Shown: piece after piece, positions 27,187 to 38,077 of the stretch
How the letters are laid out: every line of letters starts with the position of its first letter
How positions within the stretch are numbered: the stretch's first letter is position 1
NCBI RefSeq assembly: GCF_037201965.1
Contig: NZ_CP147518.1
Location: 6,007,001 to 6,071,000 of the forward strand
Reading direction: 5' to 3'
Source: Spirosoma sp. SC4-14
GTDB taxonomy: Bacteria; Bacteroidota; Bacteroidia; Cytophagales; Spirosomataceae
DNA length: 64,000 nucleotides
Notes under the pieces: generated by a model
Told to the model about the DNA's origin: nothing
Seen by the model: only the letters and a program-made list of their open reading frames with translations
Databases searched by the model: none
Made by a program: the position numbers and the translations under genes

Positions 27187-27223
27187 TGCCCGGAATCATA
27201 CCTACCGTGATCAATTCCGGGCA
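27187..27223. terminator. Hairpin between convergent MFS and M13 genes
   Basis: Perfect 10-bp arms (27187-27196 and 27214-27223, TGCCCGGAAT and its complement) with a 17-nt loop, immediately before the stop codon of the minus-strand peptidase gene. There is no T-run, so termination efficiency is uncertain. Confidence 0.6.
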
Positions 27224-27230
27224 CCAGACC

Positions 27231-29264
27231 TTACCAAACAGTTATTCTGTCTTTTTCGGGTTTATACATTTTATCCCCAGGTTGTACATTAAAGGCATTA
27301 TAAAAAGGCGTGAAGTTCATCAGCGGTCCATTTACGCGCCATTTGGCCGGTGAGTGCGGATTGGTGTTTACATACATGCCCATATACGCATCCCTGGTTT
27401 TTACGCGCCAGATCCGGGCTATTGAAATGAAAAACCGTTGGTCGGGCGTAAAACCGTCCAATTTTTGATCGTTGTTGCCAGGTGTGGCTCGTCCCTGTTC
27501 GGTCAGTTTAAAGGCATCATAGGCAATGGCAACTCCAGCAATATCGGCGGTGTTTTCGCCCACGGTTAAGGCTCCTTTTACGTGCACCGAATCCAGCACC
27601 GTAAACCGATTGTATTGGTCAATCACCTGCTGGGTTTTCGCTCTGAATTTGGCGTAGTCCGTTTTGGTCCACCAGTTGGTTACGTTACCATATTTATCGA
27701 ATTGTGCGCCCTGATCGTCGAACGAATGCGTAATTTCGTGACCAATCACCATACCGATGCCACCATAGTTCAATGCATCGTCGGCATTTACGTCGAAATA
27801 GGGCGGCTGTAAAATTCCGGCCGGAAAAACAATTTCATTGAGTGGAGGATTGTTATATGCCGTTACCGTGGGCGGGGTCGTGTGCCATTCCGTTCGGTCG
27901 ACGGGCTTTCCTACTTTAGCGAGGCTATTGCGGTAATCATTTTTAGCTGTCGCCAGCCGGTTTTCAAAATAAGCGTCTCGTTTGATGGACACCTGCGAGT
28001 AGTCGCGCCATTTATCGGGATAACCAATTTTCTGCGAAAAAGCGTAGAGTTTTTCCTTCGCCTTTGCTTTGGTAGAATCGCTCATCCAGTCCAGGCGGTT
28101 GATGCGGGCTTCAAAGGCTTTTTTGAGGTTATCGACCAGCACAGCCATCCGTTTTCTGGCCGATTCCGGAAAATATTTTTTCACATACAGTTGGGCCAGG
28201 GCATCGCCAAGCGACCGATCGACCGCCTGCGTCATTTCTTCGGCACGTGTTTGCTTAACCGCCTGGCCAGTCAGAATTTTAGCGTAGGCAAACGAGGCAT
28301 CTACAAATGGCTGACTTAAGAAATTGGCATAGTTGGTTAATGCATGGGCTTTTAAATAAACTTTCCAATCCTGAATAGGGACCGATGTCAACAACGCATT
28401 CAGTTTGTCATAATAAGCCGGTTGGGCTACATTGACCGAATCAACTGTTACCCCTAAATCGCTCAATAACGTTGTCCAGCGTAGGGTAGGCTGTTTTTGG
28501 GCAAGATCGGCAACGGCCAGTTTATTATAGTTCGCCTTCACATCCCGGCGTTCGATATTCGTTTTATGAGCGGTGGCCAGTTGCTTTTCAATGTCATAGG
28601 CAATTTCTGCGTTTCTCCCGGCAGTCGATGCCTCCGTACCAATCAATTCAAACAGGCGGGTGAGGTAGGTTCGGTAGGCTTTTTGAATGACGAGGGTCGA
28701 CGAATCGGTTTTAACATAATACCCCCGTTCTGGCAGCCCGATTCCGGTCTGGCTAAACTGGGCAATATTGACCGTACTCTTTCGGTTATCGGGTCCTACA
28801 TAAAAACCAATGATGGAACCATTCCCTGCTTTTTGTTCGTCGGTTACCAGCTTCAGCAACGAAGGCACATCGGTTACGGCATCGATGCGGGCGAGCAGCG
28901 GCTTAATGGGTTCATAACCGCGTTTGTTAATAGCGAGGGTGTCCATGCCGGAAGCGTAAAAATCGCCCACCTGTTGTTCAATACTCCCTGCCGGGTTCTT
29001 ACCGATCGAAACGCTGTCCAGAATTCCCTGCAACCGTATGCGTTGCGGATAATTCATAAAGGAATAAGCCCCCACGCCCGTTTGGCTGGGCGGTATGCGG
29101 ACGGTATCGTTCCAGATGCCGTTTGCGTAGGCAAAGAAATCATCTCCTGGCTTTTTAGAAGCGTCGATTCCCGTTATGACTACCCGTTTGGCATTTGGCA
29201 TAGAAACTCGCGTACAGGCTCCTGTCACGAACAGGGCCAGCGAGAAATAGATGAGTTGTTTCAT
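27231..29264 (-). CDS. M13 family zinc metallopeptidase (PepO/neprilysin-like) lipoprotein
   Basis: Endopeptidase that trims oligopeptides. The 677-residue protein starts with a lipoprotein signal peptide with lipobox VTGAC (lipidated Cys17), so it sits at a membrane, probably in the periplasm or on the cell surface. The N-terminal M13 domain begins with KKPGDDFFAYANGIW. The zinc site is IGHEITHSFDDQGAQFD (HExxH near residue 508), with the third ligand and catalytic aspartate in ENTADIAGV. The protein ends with the invariant MYKPEKDRITVW-type tail in which the C-terminal tryptophan is typical. Length is standard. A -7-like box lies 50 bp upstream. Confidence 0.94.
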   Translation of the reverse strand: MKQLIYFSLALFVTGACTRVSMPNAKRVVITGIDASKKPGDDFFAYANGIWNDTVRIPPSQTGVGAYSFMNYPQRIRLQGILDSVSIGKNPAGSIEQQVGDFYASGMDTLAINKRGYEPIKPLLARIDAVTDVPSLLKLVTDEQKAGNGSIIGFYVGPDNRKSTVNIAQFSQTGIGLPERGYYVKTDSSTLVIQKAYRTYLTRLFELIGTEASTAGRNAEIAYDIEKQLATAHKTNIERRDVKANYNKLAVADLAQKQPTLRWTTLLSDLGVTVDSVNVAQPAYYDKLNALLTSVPIQDWKVYLKAHALTNYANFLSQPFVDASFAYAKILTGQAVKQTRAEEMTQAVDRSLGDALAQLYVKKYFPESARKRMAVLVDNLKKAFEARINRLDWMSDSTKAKAKEKLYAFSQKIGYPDKWRDYSQVSIKRDAYFENRLATAKNDYRNSLAKVGKPVDRTEWHTTPPTVTAYNNPPLNEIVFPAGILQPPYFDVNADDALNYGGIGMVIGHEITHSFDDQGAQFDKYGNVTNWWTKTDYAKFRAKTQQVIDQYNRFTVLDSVHVKGALTVGENTADIAGVAIAYDAFKLTEQGRATPGNNDQKLDGFTPDQRFFISIARIWRVKTRDAYMGMYVNTNPHSPAKWRVNGPLMNFTPFYNAFNVQPGDKMYKPEKDRITVW

Positions 29265-29313
29265 GGTTTGTATAGATACCGATCAGTGTACGCTGGCGAA
29301 TTCAGCGTAAAAT

Positions 29314-29321
29314 CAAAAATA
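29314..29321 (-). promoter_or_regulatory. Candidate -7 promoter box for the M13 peptidase gene
   Basis: On the minus strand this reads TATTTTTG, a match to TAnnTTTG, about 50 bp upstream of the start codon. Confidence 0.35.
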
Positions 29322-29394
29322 ACCAGAGTTTCTATAATCTCACGAAACCTTTGGCAGAAATGCTACGCTCCGAATTTGGATATAAACCTACTTC

Positions 29395-30291
29395 TTAGTT
29401 CAGCATTCGATACTCATTGGGCGATTGGCCCACCCGTTGTTTAAACAGCCGAATAAAATGCTGGGGATATTTAAAACCCAGGTCATAGGCAACTTGACTA
29501 ACCGATTTACGCTGATCAAATATTTTTTCTTTGGCTAGATCAATCACCTTCGCCTGGATGTGTTCCTGCGCTGTTTTACCCGTTTCCTTCTTGATCAGGT
29601 CGCCAAAATAATTGGCCGACAAATTCAGTTCGCTGGCGCAGTAAGCTACTGAGGGAAGTCCAATCGTTTGTGGTTTATCACTTTGATAATACACATTCAA
29701 CAAATGCTCAAACCGCTCTAAAATTCCCTCATGCACATGGTTTCGGGTTATAAACTGGCGGTCATAAAAACGGACGCAATAGTTCAAAAACAGTTCGATT
29801 GTGGAAACAATCAATCGTTTGCTATGCCTGTCGATAGCGTGCTCCAGTTCATAATTAATTTTCTCAAACGAATCCATTACTATTCCGCGCTCCCGACCAG
29901 ACAGATGCAGAGCTTCGTAGGATTGGTAGCCAAAGAACGTATAGTCCTGAATATGTCGGCCCAGCGCCGTGCCATGAATCAAATCAGGGTGAAAAACCAG
30001 CACGTATCCTTTAGGTTGATAGGTTTCGCCATTACTATTTACACCGGCTACCTGACCTGGCGCCATAAAAACCAGGGTGCCTTCCTGATAATCATACGTA
30101 TGTCGCCCATACGCCAGATCACCGCACTTTACATCTTTTAAGAAGATAGCGTAAAAACCGAAATACATACGAGAACCCTGCCGGGGAGACGCTTTCGATA
30201 AATCAACGACACTAACCAGCGGGTGTAGTGTTTCATTGTTATTGAAATCGTTGTACTCGCTTATTGTCTCAAATCGGCGTAAAGTATCCAT
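29395..30291 (-). CDS. AraC family transcriptional regulator
   Basis: The 298-residue protein has an N-terminal cupin-like sensing part, with the beta-rich TLVFMAPGQVAGV and GYVLVFHPDLIHG segments, and a C-terminal double helix-turn-helix (about 200-298). The latter includes YFGDLIKKETGKTAQEHIQ and the conserved VSQVAYDLGFKYPQHFIRLFKQRVGQSPNEYR. It is the type often found in Bacteroidetes next to an oxidoreductase it controls. It reads away from the aldo/keto reductase gene at 30579, with a small ORF between them on the same strand as the regulator, so it probably controls the reductase. Confidence 0.9.
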   Translation of the reverse strand: MDTLRRFETISEYNDFNNNETLHPLVSVVDLSKASPRQGSRMYFGFYAIFLKDVKCGDLAYGRHTYDYQEGTLVFMAPGQVAGVNSNGETYQPKGYVLVFHPDLIHGTALGRHIQDYTFFGYQSYEALHLSGRERGIVMDSFEKINYELEHAIDRHSKRLIVSTIELFLNYCVRFYDRQFITRNHVHEGILERFEHLLNVYYQSDKPQTIGLPSVAYCASELNLSANYFGDLIKKETGKTAQEHIQAKVIDLAKEKIFDQRKSVSQVAYDLGFKYPQHFIRLFKQRVGQSPNEYRMLN

Positions 30292-30331
30292 AGTACGGTT
30301 AGTTATCTATTCCAAAATTACCGCTTTCCGC

Positions 30332-31565
<1,234 letters not shown>

Positions 31566-31663
31566 GGCCGAGACACTGGTGAGCGCAACCAGCGTATTTG
31601 CAAAGATTCGTTGGTTGCTCATAAACGAAATAACTTCTGAACTGGGTGTCGACTCTACAGTTT

Positions 31664-34600
31664 TTACCGATTCGTCGATTGCTTTGCCAGCTCGGTTTCC
31701 GTTTCTGCCTGCCCAGCCAGTGGCAACGACAGGAAGAATGACGTTCCAACTCCCTCCGTGGTTTCGAACCAGATAGACCCTCCGGCATGTTCGACACCTC
31801 TCTTGGCAATTGCCAGTCCAAGCCCCGATCCGCCCCGCTTCGTACTAAAATTGGGCAGAAACACTTTTTTACGAATCGCTTCAGGAATACCGGCTCCGTT
31901 GTCGTGAATCTCGATCTGCACATCGTCGTCGTTGGTGTACAGCCGTAAATTCAGTATGGGCTTTCGCTCGGGCGGAACCGACTGAATACCATTGATAATC
32001 AGATTGGTAATTGTACGTCCAATCAGTTGGCGATCGCCTTTTACCATTACGGGCCCAGGGGCAATCTGGCGCTGAAGAATTATTCGCTGATCGTCGGCAT
32101 ATAAATCGGCGGCTTTATTGATGACGCCAGTTACCTCAAAAATCTCATTTTTGGGCAAAGGCATTTTGGCAAAATCAGAAAACGAAGTAGCAATATCACT
32201 CAGGTTATCGATCTGGTCGAGCAACGAATCGAAAGTGCGCTGAATGACCCGACGCATAGCCGGATCGTTTGTGCTGGCAGCCCCTTCGGTTCCATTTACA
32301 TTTGGGAAAGTCCGCTGCAAATGCTGCAAGGTCAATTTCATGGGCGTCAGCGGATTTTTGATCTCGTGCGCAACCTGCTTGGCCATTTCGCGCCAGGCCG
32401 ACTGTTTCTCGTTCTGCGCCAATGCCTGCTTACTTTCTTCCAGCTTCACAAGCATTCGGTTATACTCCCGAATCAACAACCCAATTTCATCATCAGAACG
32501 CCACGGCAACGGTTCATTAGGTTGGTCGAGATTTGTTTTCCGTATCTTCTGGGTCAGTAGTTTCAGCGGCTTGGTCAGCACATTGGAAGCGAAATACGAC
32601 AGGATCAGAAAGAACAAAAACAGACCGGTGAAGATGCTGAGTGCCGATGAAATGACTTCAATAATTTGCCGGTCAAGTTCAGGCCGGGCATAAAAATAAG
32701 GAATACTTAAAACACCCAGCAGGCGACCATCGTATGATTTGATACCAGCATACGCTGTTCGATATTGCTTACTGCCCAGCGACTCATTTAACAAAATCTG
32801 ATTTTCCTTATCCTCAACAATGTGGATAAAAGCCTCTGGATTGATGTATTTAGAGAGATGCCCGCTTTCGTATATCAGCGGTCGCGTAGATGTGCTAAGT
32901 AACCCATTCTTATCGAACAGGCTAATGTCAACACTGGCATCGCGTGCGATCTTGCGCAATTCTTCCTCCATCGACGCTTTACTACGTCGTCCCTGCTGGT
33001 ATTCGTCCAGATAATTTTCAAAGTTGGAAGCAATGTTACGCGTGTTATTAATGTAGCTATTCTCCTGATTAGCAATATAGTTAGAACTAATTACGCTCAG
33101 AATAATCACAATAACCAGAAGCAGCGGCAAAAAGAACGCCACATTCAGCAGAATCTGAATACGGGTTGAATAGTTGATACTAAACTGGGAAAACCCGTAA
33201 TACACGGCATATATGATAATAACAATCAGTACGGTCAGTACCAGTAGTAGATATAAAAAAGAAAAGTTCGAAAATATATTCTGGAACGGATATTCGGCCG
33301 ACGAAACCACCACGATACGCCCATCCTGACCGCGCTGCCCTACGTGCTGATAGCCATTGGCAATGAGGCCGGTTGTGTATAGTGCTGGATTTGCCAGGAG
33401 AGCGGGCGGCATCTTTCGGTCATAATTATAACTACCCGCACTGTATAAAATTCGGCGCAGCGAGGTGTCGCCAGCGGCTGGTCTACCCAGAATAGCATAG
33501 CTATATTCCTGTGTATCGGAACTATGCATAAATTTTGTATCGACAAGCAGTTCAGGATAAACACTTTTCGGACGCTCATTGCGCAATCGAAGATCCAGCA
33601 CAACATAACCCAGGGTGTCGGCAAGGGTCGATGTGGCACCCAGCTTATCATGCAGAATCGGCACAAAACAAACGTATTGTTTAATAAACTGATTGCCAAC
33701 CTCATTAATAAAATTAACCCCCAAATACTGAGTTTTGTACTCAGGCCGACCATAGCGGGCTTTCAGACTGGCTAATGAGTTGGCATTCGGGCCAATATCA
33801 AGCGATTGCCCGTTTGCCAGAAATGCCAATACGTCGATATCGTATTTATCAAAATATTTGTCCAGATGAACGCTTTTGATCCGTTGCTGAATGCGCTCCC
33901 GAACCAGCAGCGTATCTCGGCGCAGGAGTCGGGCAATATCGGCATCGTTTCGAATTGATTCCTGCGCTTTGCTGAGTAAGAATTCACCAAATTCGTCATT
34001 CTCTGCCAGCAACTGCGATGCAAACTCCCGCTCATGAACCAGTTGCTTCTTTATTTCCTGATTATAAACCACATAGGCGGTAGTAACGGCGCAAATGAAA
34101 GCCGCCAGAAATAAATACACCGACGTTTTATAACGAAATGTGTAGAGAGCCCGCACAAAACGGCCCAGGTAAACAAACAGAAAATATAACCCATTCAGGA
34201 GCAGAATTGGGTCGAGTACCCAGTCGATTGCATAAAAAATCAGGAAAGCAACCAAAGTACCGGCCAAAATCCAGAGCGATCCTTCTGTTCGGACACGGTT
34301 AAAGCGCAGAAAAACGCTTGCCAGCAGATGAATCAGCAAAAAGTAAATCGACGAAATAGTAACGAAGACGATCAGGCAAACGATCTTCAGTAATGAAAAC
34401 CGGATATTCAGCGTAATATCGAGCGTAAATTGCGACTTCTCATAGATGTTGTTCAACTCGTCATAACAGCATGCAAAGACCAGATAGCTCAGAACAACAC
34501 ACACTACAGACAAGAGTTTTTTGGCGGGCGACGGTAAATAAATTAACCGGCGGTAGCTATGCGACCGATAATAGGTACTAACCCAATAATAGGCCAGAAT

Positions 34601-35512
34601 AAGGATAACGATCGCATTCAGCAGCAAATCGCCCAACGACGGAACCAGCACCGATGACGCATAGAAGCGCGAGTTGAATAAGTCGGATTCGATAAACAAA
34701 AACGGCACGCCGAAATACAACATTAGTGCCCGCAACAGCACCAGATAGGCCGCTAACCAGATAAAGCCCCGCTCAAACTGCCGACGTCGTTTTAGTTTGA
34801 TCAGGGTCAGCAGGACAAATAACCCCAGAAAGATTACGCCTAATGTAGCCAGAATAACCGTGTTTACGGGAGTCGACTGATTGCGGTAGGTATTGACTTT
34901 AGGGGGTATAACTGAAAACAAATACACCGGCGTATTGTCGTAGATAGCCTGGTAAACAGTTGTCCGATCATTGACAATCGCTTCGGGATCGATAGCAAAC
35001 AGGCTCGAATTATAACCCGACTGGAGATAGGTATTATTATTTTGATAGTGTCTGTAAATATTGATCAGCGAAAACACATCCAGCGAATCTACTCCACGGC
35101 GAATTCGACGGTGACTAACAATATATTTTCCCTGCTCAAAGTCGACCAGTGTCGGATAAGTTACGGCCGCAATACGCGAATAGCTCGGAATAAAGCGATA
35201 ATCAGACCAAAACACTAATTGAGGAGCTTCGGGCTGCCCAATCTGTTTACGAAAAATAAAGTAAGGATATCGGGTTGGCTGGCTCATACCAGCAAACGTT
35301 GTATCGGAAGATTTCTGTAGCTTTTCGGAAACACGATTCAGTTCGTCAGTACTGACACGTATTTCGTCCTTTACACGCTGCTGCACAGCCGTCATGTATT
35401 GCTCGTCGGTGGCTCCGGGGGCATTTTCCTCCAGAAACCAATAGCACAATACAGAAAGCACTGCGGCCAGTACAGCTAATCCTAAAAAAATATGGTGGTC
35501 AATTCGCTTCAC
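31664..35512 (-). CDS. Large membrane histidine kinase with HAMP domain (NtrY-like)
   Basis: Sensor kinase of 1282 residues, unusually long. After one N-terminal membrane helix (10-26) and an extracytoplasmic part of about 180 residues comes a block of about seven membrane helices (roughly 215-480). A second extracytoplasmic region, two more helices near 750-810, another loop and a final helix lead into a HAMP domain (about 965-1030). The H-box is AHEIKNPLTPMKL with the phosphorylated His near 1048; the N-box is NLIINGIQSVP; DNGAGIPE and GGSGLGLAIAKRG are the G boxes. No response regulator is adjacent, so the partner is unknown. Similar orphan NtrY-like kinases occur across Bacteroidetes. Its start is 135 bp from the IscA-like gene upstream on the same strand. 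Confidence 0.9.
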   Translation of the reverse strand: MKRIDHHIFLGLAVLAAVLSVLCYWFLEENAPGATDEQYMTAVQQRVKDEIRVSTDELNRVSEKLQKSSDTTFAGMSQPTRYPYFIFRKQIGQPEAPQLVFWSDYRFIPSYSRIAAVTYPTLVDFEQGKYIVSHRRIRRGVDSLDVFSLINIYRHYQNNNTYLQSGYNSSLFAIDPEAIVNDRTTVYQAIYDNTPVYLFSVIPPKVNTYRNQSTPVNTVILATLGVIFLGLFVLLTLIKLKRRRQFERGFIWLAAYLVLLRALMLYFGVPFLFIESDLFNSRFYASSVLVPSLGDLLLNAIVILILAYYWVSTYYRSHSYRRLIYLPSPAKKLLSVVCVVLSYLVFACCYDELNNIYEKSQFTLDITLNIRFSLLKIVCLIVFVTISSIYFLLIHLLASVFLRFNRVRTEGSLWILAGTLVAFLIFYAIDWVLDPILLLNGLYFLFVYLGRFVRALYTFRYKTSVYLFLAAFICAVTTAYVVYNQEIKKQLVHEREFASQLLAENDEFGEFLLSKAQESIRNDADIARLLRRDTLLVRERIQQRIKSVHLDKYFDKYDIDVLAFLANGQSLDIGPNANSLASLKARYGRPEYKTQYLGVNFINEVGNQFIKQYVCFVPILHDKLGATSTLADTLGYVVLDLRLRNERPKSVYPELLVDTKFMHSSDTQEYSYAILGRPAAGDTSLRRILYSAGSYNYDRKMPPALLANPALYTTGLIANGYQHVGQRGQDGRIVVVSSAEYPFQNIFSNFSFLYLLLVLTVLIVIIIYAVYYGFSQFSINYSTRIQILLNVAFFLPLLLVIVIILSVISSNYIANQENSYINNTRNIASNFENYLDEYQQGRRSKASMEEELRKIARDASVDISLFDKNGLLSTSTRPLIYESGHLSKYINPEAFIHIVEDKENQILLNESLGSKQYRTAYAGIKSYDGRLLGVLSIPYFYARPELDRQIIEVISSALSIFTGLFLFFLILSYFASNVLTKPLKLLTQKIRKTNLDQPNEPLPWRSDDEIGLLIREYNRMLVKLEESKQALAQNEKQSAWREMAKQVAHEIKNPLTPMKLTLQHLQRTFPNVNGTEGAASTNDPAMRRVIQRTFDSLLDQIDNLSDIATSFSDFAKMPLPKNEIFEVTGVINKAADLYADDQRIILQRQIAPGPVMVKGDRQLIGRTITNLIINGIQSVPPERKPILNLRLYTNDDDVQIEIHDNGAGIPEAIRKKVFLPNFSTKRGGSGLGLAIAKRGVEHAGGSIWFETTEGVGTSFFLSLPLAGQAETETELAKQSTNR

Positions 35513-35646
35513 GGTCCCGGCAAGGGTTTGGTCTAAACCGACCTAAAATCATGCCAATTTTGTTGGGCAAGTACCAATGAGTAGTGTTTACCCTCCGATA
35601 AACTACAAAACCTACAGGTTCGATAGCAAACAGCATCCTGCTTTAT

Positions 35647-35955
35647 CTAGCGCAGACCCGTTGCTGACGGTTGTTCTTTTTCTACCGTGAAACCACCTGG
35701 TTCATAACCAATTTCGGCACCTAATACATATAACAAATGCCTCCGATCAATAATGATCCGAACGCCTTCTACGTTATACACTTCGTCGGCAGAACCGGGG
35801 ACATCGAACCCCAGCAACCACGATGCGCCACAACCTCCTCCCCGAATACCGACCCTGAGGCCGTATTCGTCTGGAATTTTATTGGCCCGCATGGTGTCCA
35901 TTAGTTGTTGCCGCGCTTCGGGCCGAACAAGAACAGGATTCTCAAGTGCCAACAT
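35647..35955 (-). CDS. HesB/IscA family protein lacking the C-terminal CxC
   Basis: The 102-residue protein has the IscA/HesB fold: VLVRPEARQQL, YGLRVGIRGGGCGAS with the first conserved cysteine, and the GVRIIIDRRHLLYVLGAEIGYE segment. Standard A-type Fe-S carriers end with a CGCG motif about 60 residues later that supplies the other two ligands. Here the equivalent stretch reads GGFTVEKEQP and contains no cysteine. It may therefore bind a cluster in another way or have a different job. No isc or suf genes are nearby. It precedes the histidine kinase gene on the same strand. Confidence 0.85.
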   Translation of the reverse strand: MLALENPVLVRPEARQQLMDTMRANKIPDEYGLRVGIRGGGCGASWLLGFDVPGSADEVYNVEGVRIIIDRRHLLYVLGAEIGYEPGGFTVEKEQPSATGLR

Positions 35956-36088
35956 AAACTGATAAATACGTTTGTGTATACCCTTTTTCTGAAGAAGCTG
36001 GCCAAACCAGAACAGCGTTTACCAACAGAATACTGTATACTCTTTTGTCAAAGTTATTCATTTTTATTCAAACAACGTTTTCCCTTAT

Positions 36089-36613
36089 ATGGAGTTGCTG
36101 AGTGATTTTTTGAAGTTGATCGTACCGGCAGGTCTGGTTCTTTATGGCATGTACCTAACCGTTAAGTTATTACTGGAACGGGAGGCCGACCGCCATCGCT
36201 TCGACATTAAAACCCGTTATACCGAAACGGTAGTTCCGATTCGGCTACAGGCATACGAACGTATGGTGCTCTTTCTGGAGCGTATCAGTCCAAACAATTT
36301 ATTAGTCCGGCTGGGCGGTACGGCAAGTACATCGCTGGAATTTCAACAACGGCTCCTGCAGGAAATCCGGGATGAGTATAATCATAACCTATCGCAGCAA
36401 GTCTACATGAGCCAGGCTGTGTGGGATCAGATTCAGGGAGCCATGAACGATGTGACTACGCTTATCAACCGGGCCGCTGGCGATACTCAACCCGATGCCT
36501 CTGCTCTTGATCTGTCGAAACGTATTTTCGAACGAATTATCGAAAAAGATCGGCTCCCTACTGCCGACGCGCTAAAAGCGGTCAAGGAAGAGATTCAAAC
36601 GATGTTTATGTAG
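36089..36613 (+). CDS. Conserved hypothetical membrane-anchored protein
   Basis: The 174-residue protein has a single N-terminal membrane helix (LIVPAGLVLYGMYLTVKLLL, about 9-28) and then a cytoplasmic, mostly helical domain. The domain opens with RHRFDIKTRYTETVVPIRLQ and continues through YERMVLFLERISPNNLLVRL and EIRDEYNHNLSQQVYMS. I know this pattern as a Bacteroidetes-wide family of unknown function; I cannot name a role. It is alone: the neighbours read the other way. The following 242 bp contain no gene I can support. Confidence 0.8.
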   Translation: MELLSDFLKLIVPAGLVLYGMYLTVKLLLEREADRHRFDIKTRYTETVVPIRLQAYERMVLFLERISPNNLLVRLGGTASTSLEFQQRLLQEIRDEYNHNLSQQVYMSQAVWDQIQGAMNDVTTLINRAAGDTQPDASALDLSKRIFERIIEKDRLPTADALKAVKEEIQTMFM

Positions 36614-36855
36614 GGGCTTAACAAATCTTTCAAAATCTTACACCATTCGTCAGTCGCTGTTCAGGGCTTTTCCATAAAATGCCAACGGCATGACAGGGTT
36701 GTAGAAGCAGGCTTATCAGGTTCTTACTGCCAAAATGCTACGGCGCTACGCGGTTAGAAAGTTTTATAAAAAAGCCCTCAATCCTTGTTGAAATGTCCTG
36801 GTCAATTCTTTGATATGCTTTACCGGCAGGTAGTACGTTTACCCATCTAAATTGC

Positions 36856-37701
36856 TCACACAAACACCTCCGCCGAGAGTGCCATTGCCACCTGAAAAGC
36901 GGCCATATCAAGCTGTAGGTCAACGTTTTCGGCTATAAGCGTTTCAATAATTGATTCGGTAGGCAAATTTCCGGTCAAATTGTCGGCTGCCATTGGGCAC
37001 CCTCCGAAACCACGTAAAGCACCATCAATACGCCGAACACCTGCCCGTACAGCCGCCCGTACTTTAGCATTAGCCTCAGCGGGCAGGGCGTGTAAATGCG
37101 CCCCGAATTCGATTGACGGAAAATTGGCAAGCAAGTGTTTAAACAACGTTTCGATGCTTTCGGGCGTCGACGACCCAATGGTGTCAGATGGTGCAATCAG
37201 TTGAATCTCCATAGCCCTGAGCTGGTCGGTAAAGGCGCTGACCAGTTCAGGACTGTAGGGATCGCCATACGGATTTCCGAATCCCATCGACAGGTATACG
37301 ACCAGTTGTTTACCTGTCCGAACACAAAGGTTCTGAATCTGACTTACCTCCTCAAATGCCTGAACGATAGACTTGTTGGTGTTGCGCTGTTGAAACGTTT
37401 CGGATACCGAAAGCGGAAATCCAATATACGGAATAGTATCAAATTCGGCGGCCTGTTCGGCACCCCGTACATTGGCAACGATGGCCAATAGTTTTGTTTT
37501 CGTAGCCGACAGATCGAGCCCGGCTAATACGTCGGCCGTATCGCGCAGTTGCGGAATGGCTTTGGGCGACACAAAACTACCGAAGTCGAGCGTATCGAAA
37601 CCAACCCGCAGCAACGCATTGAGGTAGCGAATTTTCAGATCCGTTGGCACAAAATGGCCTAGCCCCTGCATGGCGTCGCGCGGGCATTCTACCAGCTTCA
37701 T
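36856..37701 (-). CDS. Hydroxymethylglutaryl-CoA lyase
   Basis: Cleaves HMG-CoA to acetyl-CoA and acetoacetate in leucine breakdown. The 281-residue TIM-barrel protein starts at ATG 37699-37701 (MKLVECPRDAMQG), where the PRD motif carries the catalytic arginine and aspartate. The metal ligands are in GAHLHA, and the flexible loop cysteine is in GALRGFGGCPMA, matching the GGCP signature. APSDTIGSSTPESI is also standard. The start overlaps the stop of the TMEM220 gene as TAATG, so translation is coupled. The rest of the leucine pathway (MCC, GCD) is not nearby, so use of a related substrate cannot be excluded. Confidence 0.92.
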   Translation of the reverse strand: MKLVECPRDAMQGLGHFVPTDLKIRYLNALLRVGFDTLDFGSFVSPKAIPQLRDTADVLAGLDLSATKTKLLAIVANVRGAEQAAEFDTIPYIGFPLSVSETFQQRNTNKSIVQAFEEVSQIQNLCVRTGKQLVVYLSMGFGNPYGDPYSPELVSAFTDQLRAMEIQLIAPSDTIGSSTPESIETLFKHLLANFPSIEFGAHLHALPAEANAKVRAAVRAGVRRIDGALRGFGGCPMAADNLTGNLPTESIIETLIAENVDLQLDMAAFQVAMALSAEVFV

Positions 37702-38057
37702 TAGCGCGAAAGGGGTTGATTCGGTCGCGACAGAACGGCCAGAAATATCATTATAATAGCACAAATGGCCAGTCCACCTGCTTCGCGCGCCATTTCGATA
37801 TTCATGCTCCGCATACCCACTTCACTAAACAAAAACCCTTCGAACACGGGCGGCCACTGATAAATAGCGGCAATGACATACATAATCGCCATTATGGCCA
37901 GAAACCACCAGCGAGCCAGCCCGGCATAGGTCATAAAACAGGCAATGGCTGCCAGCGCATAGATAGGTATCCAAACCTCGGGGTCCGGATCGTTATACTG
38001 AACAGCAGCAAACAACAAAAACAGGAGCCCGAAAACAATAGAAAGTATTTTACGCAT
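37701..38057 (-). CDS. Transmembrane 220 family protein
   Basis: A 118-residue membrane protein with four hydrophobic helices. The signature FAAVQYNDPDPEVWIPIYAL and the late MAREAGGLAIC match the TMEM220 family, found from bacteria to vertebrates and without a known function. Its stop codon shares a base with the start of the HMG-CoA lyase gene (TAATG), so the two are one transcriptional and translational unit. A 20-bp gap separates it from the preceding TPR gene. Confidence 0.87.
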   Translation of the reverse strand: MRKILSIVFGLLFLLFAAVQYNDPDPEVWIPIYALAAIACFMTYAGLARWWFLAIMAIMYVIAAIYQWPPVFEGFLFSEVGMRSMNIEMAREAGGLAICAIIMIFLAVLSRPNQPLSR

Positions 38058-38077
38058 GGGTTAAATCGAAATAGCAC

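Noticed and set aside
28497-29444. 315-codon plus-strand ORF
   Set aside because: Antisense to the M13 peptidase gene, whose motifs are complete; no recognisable domain on this strand.
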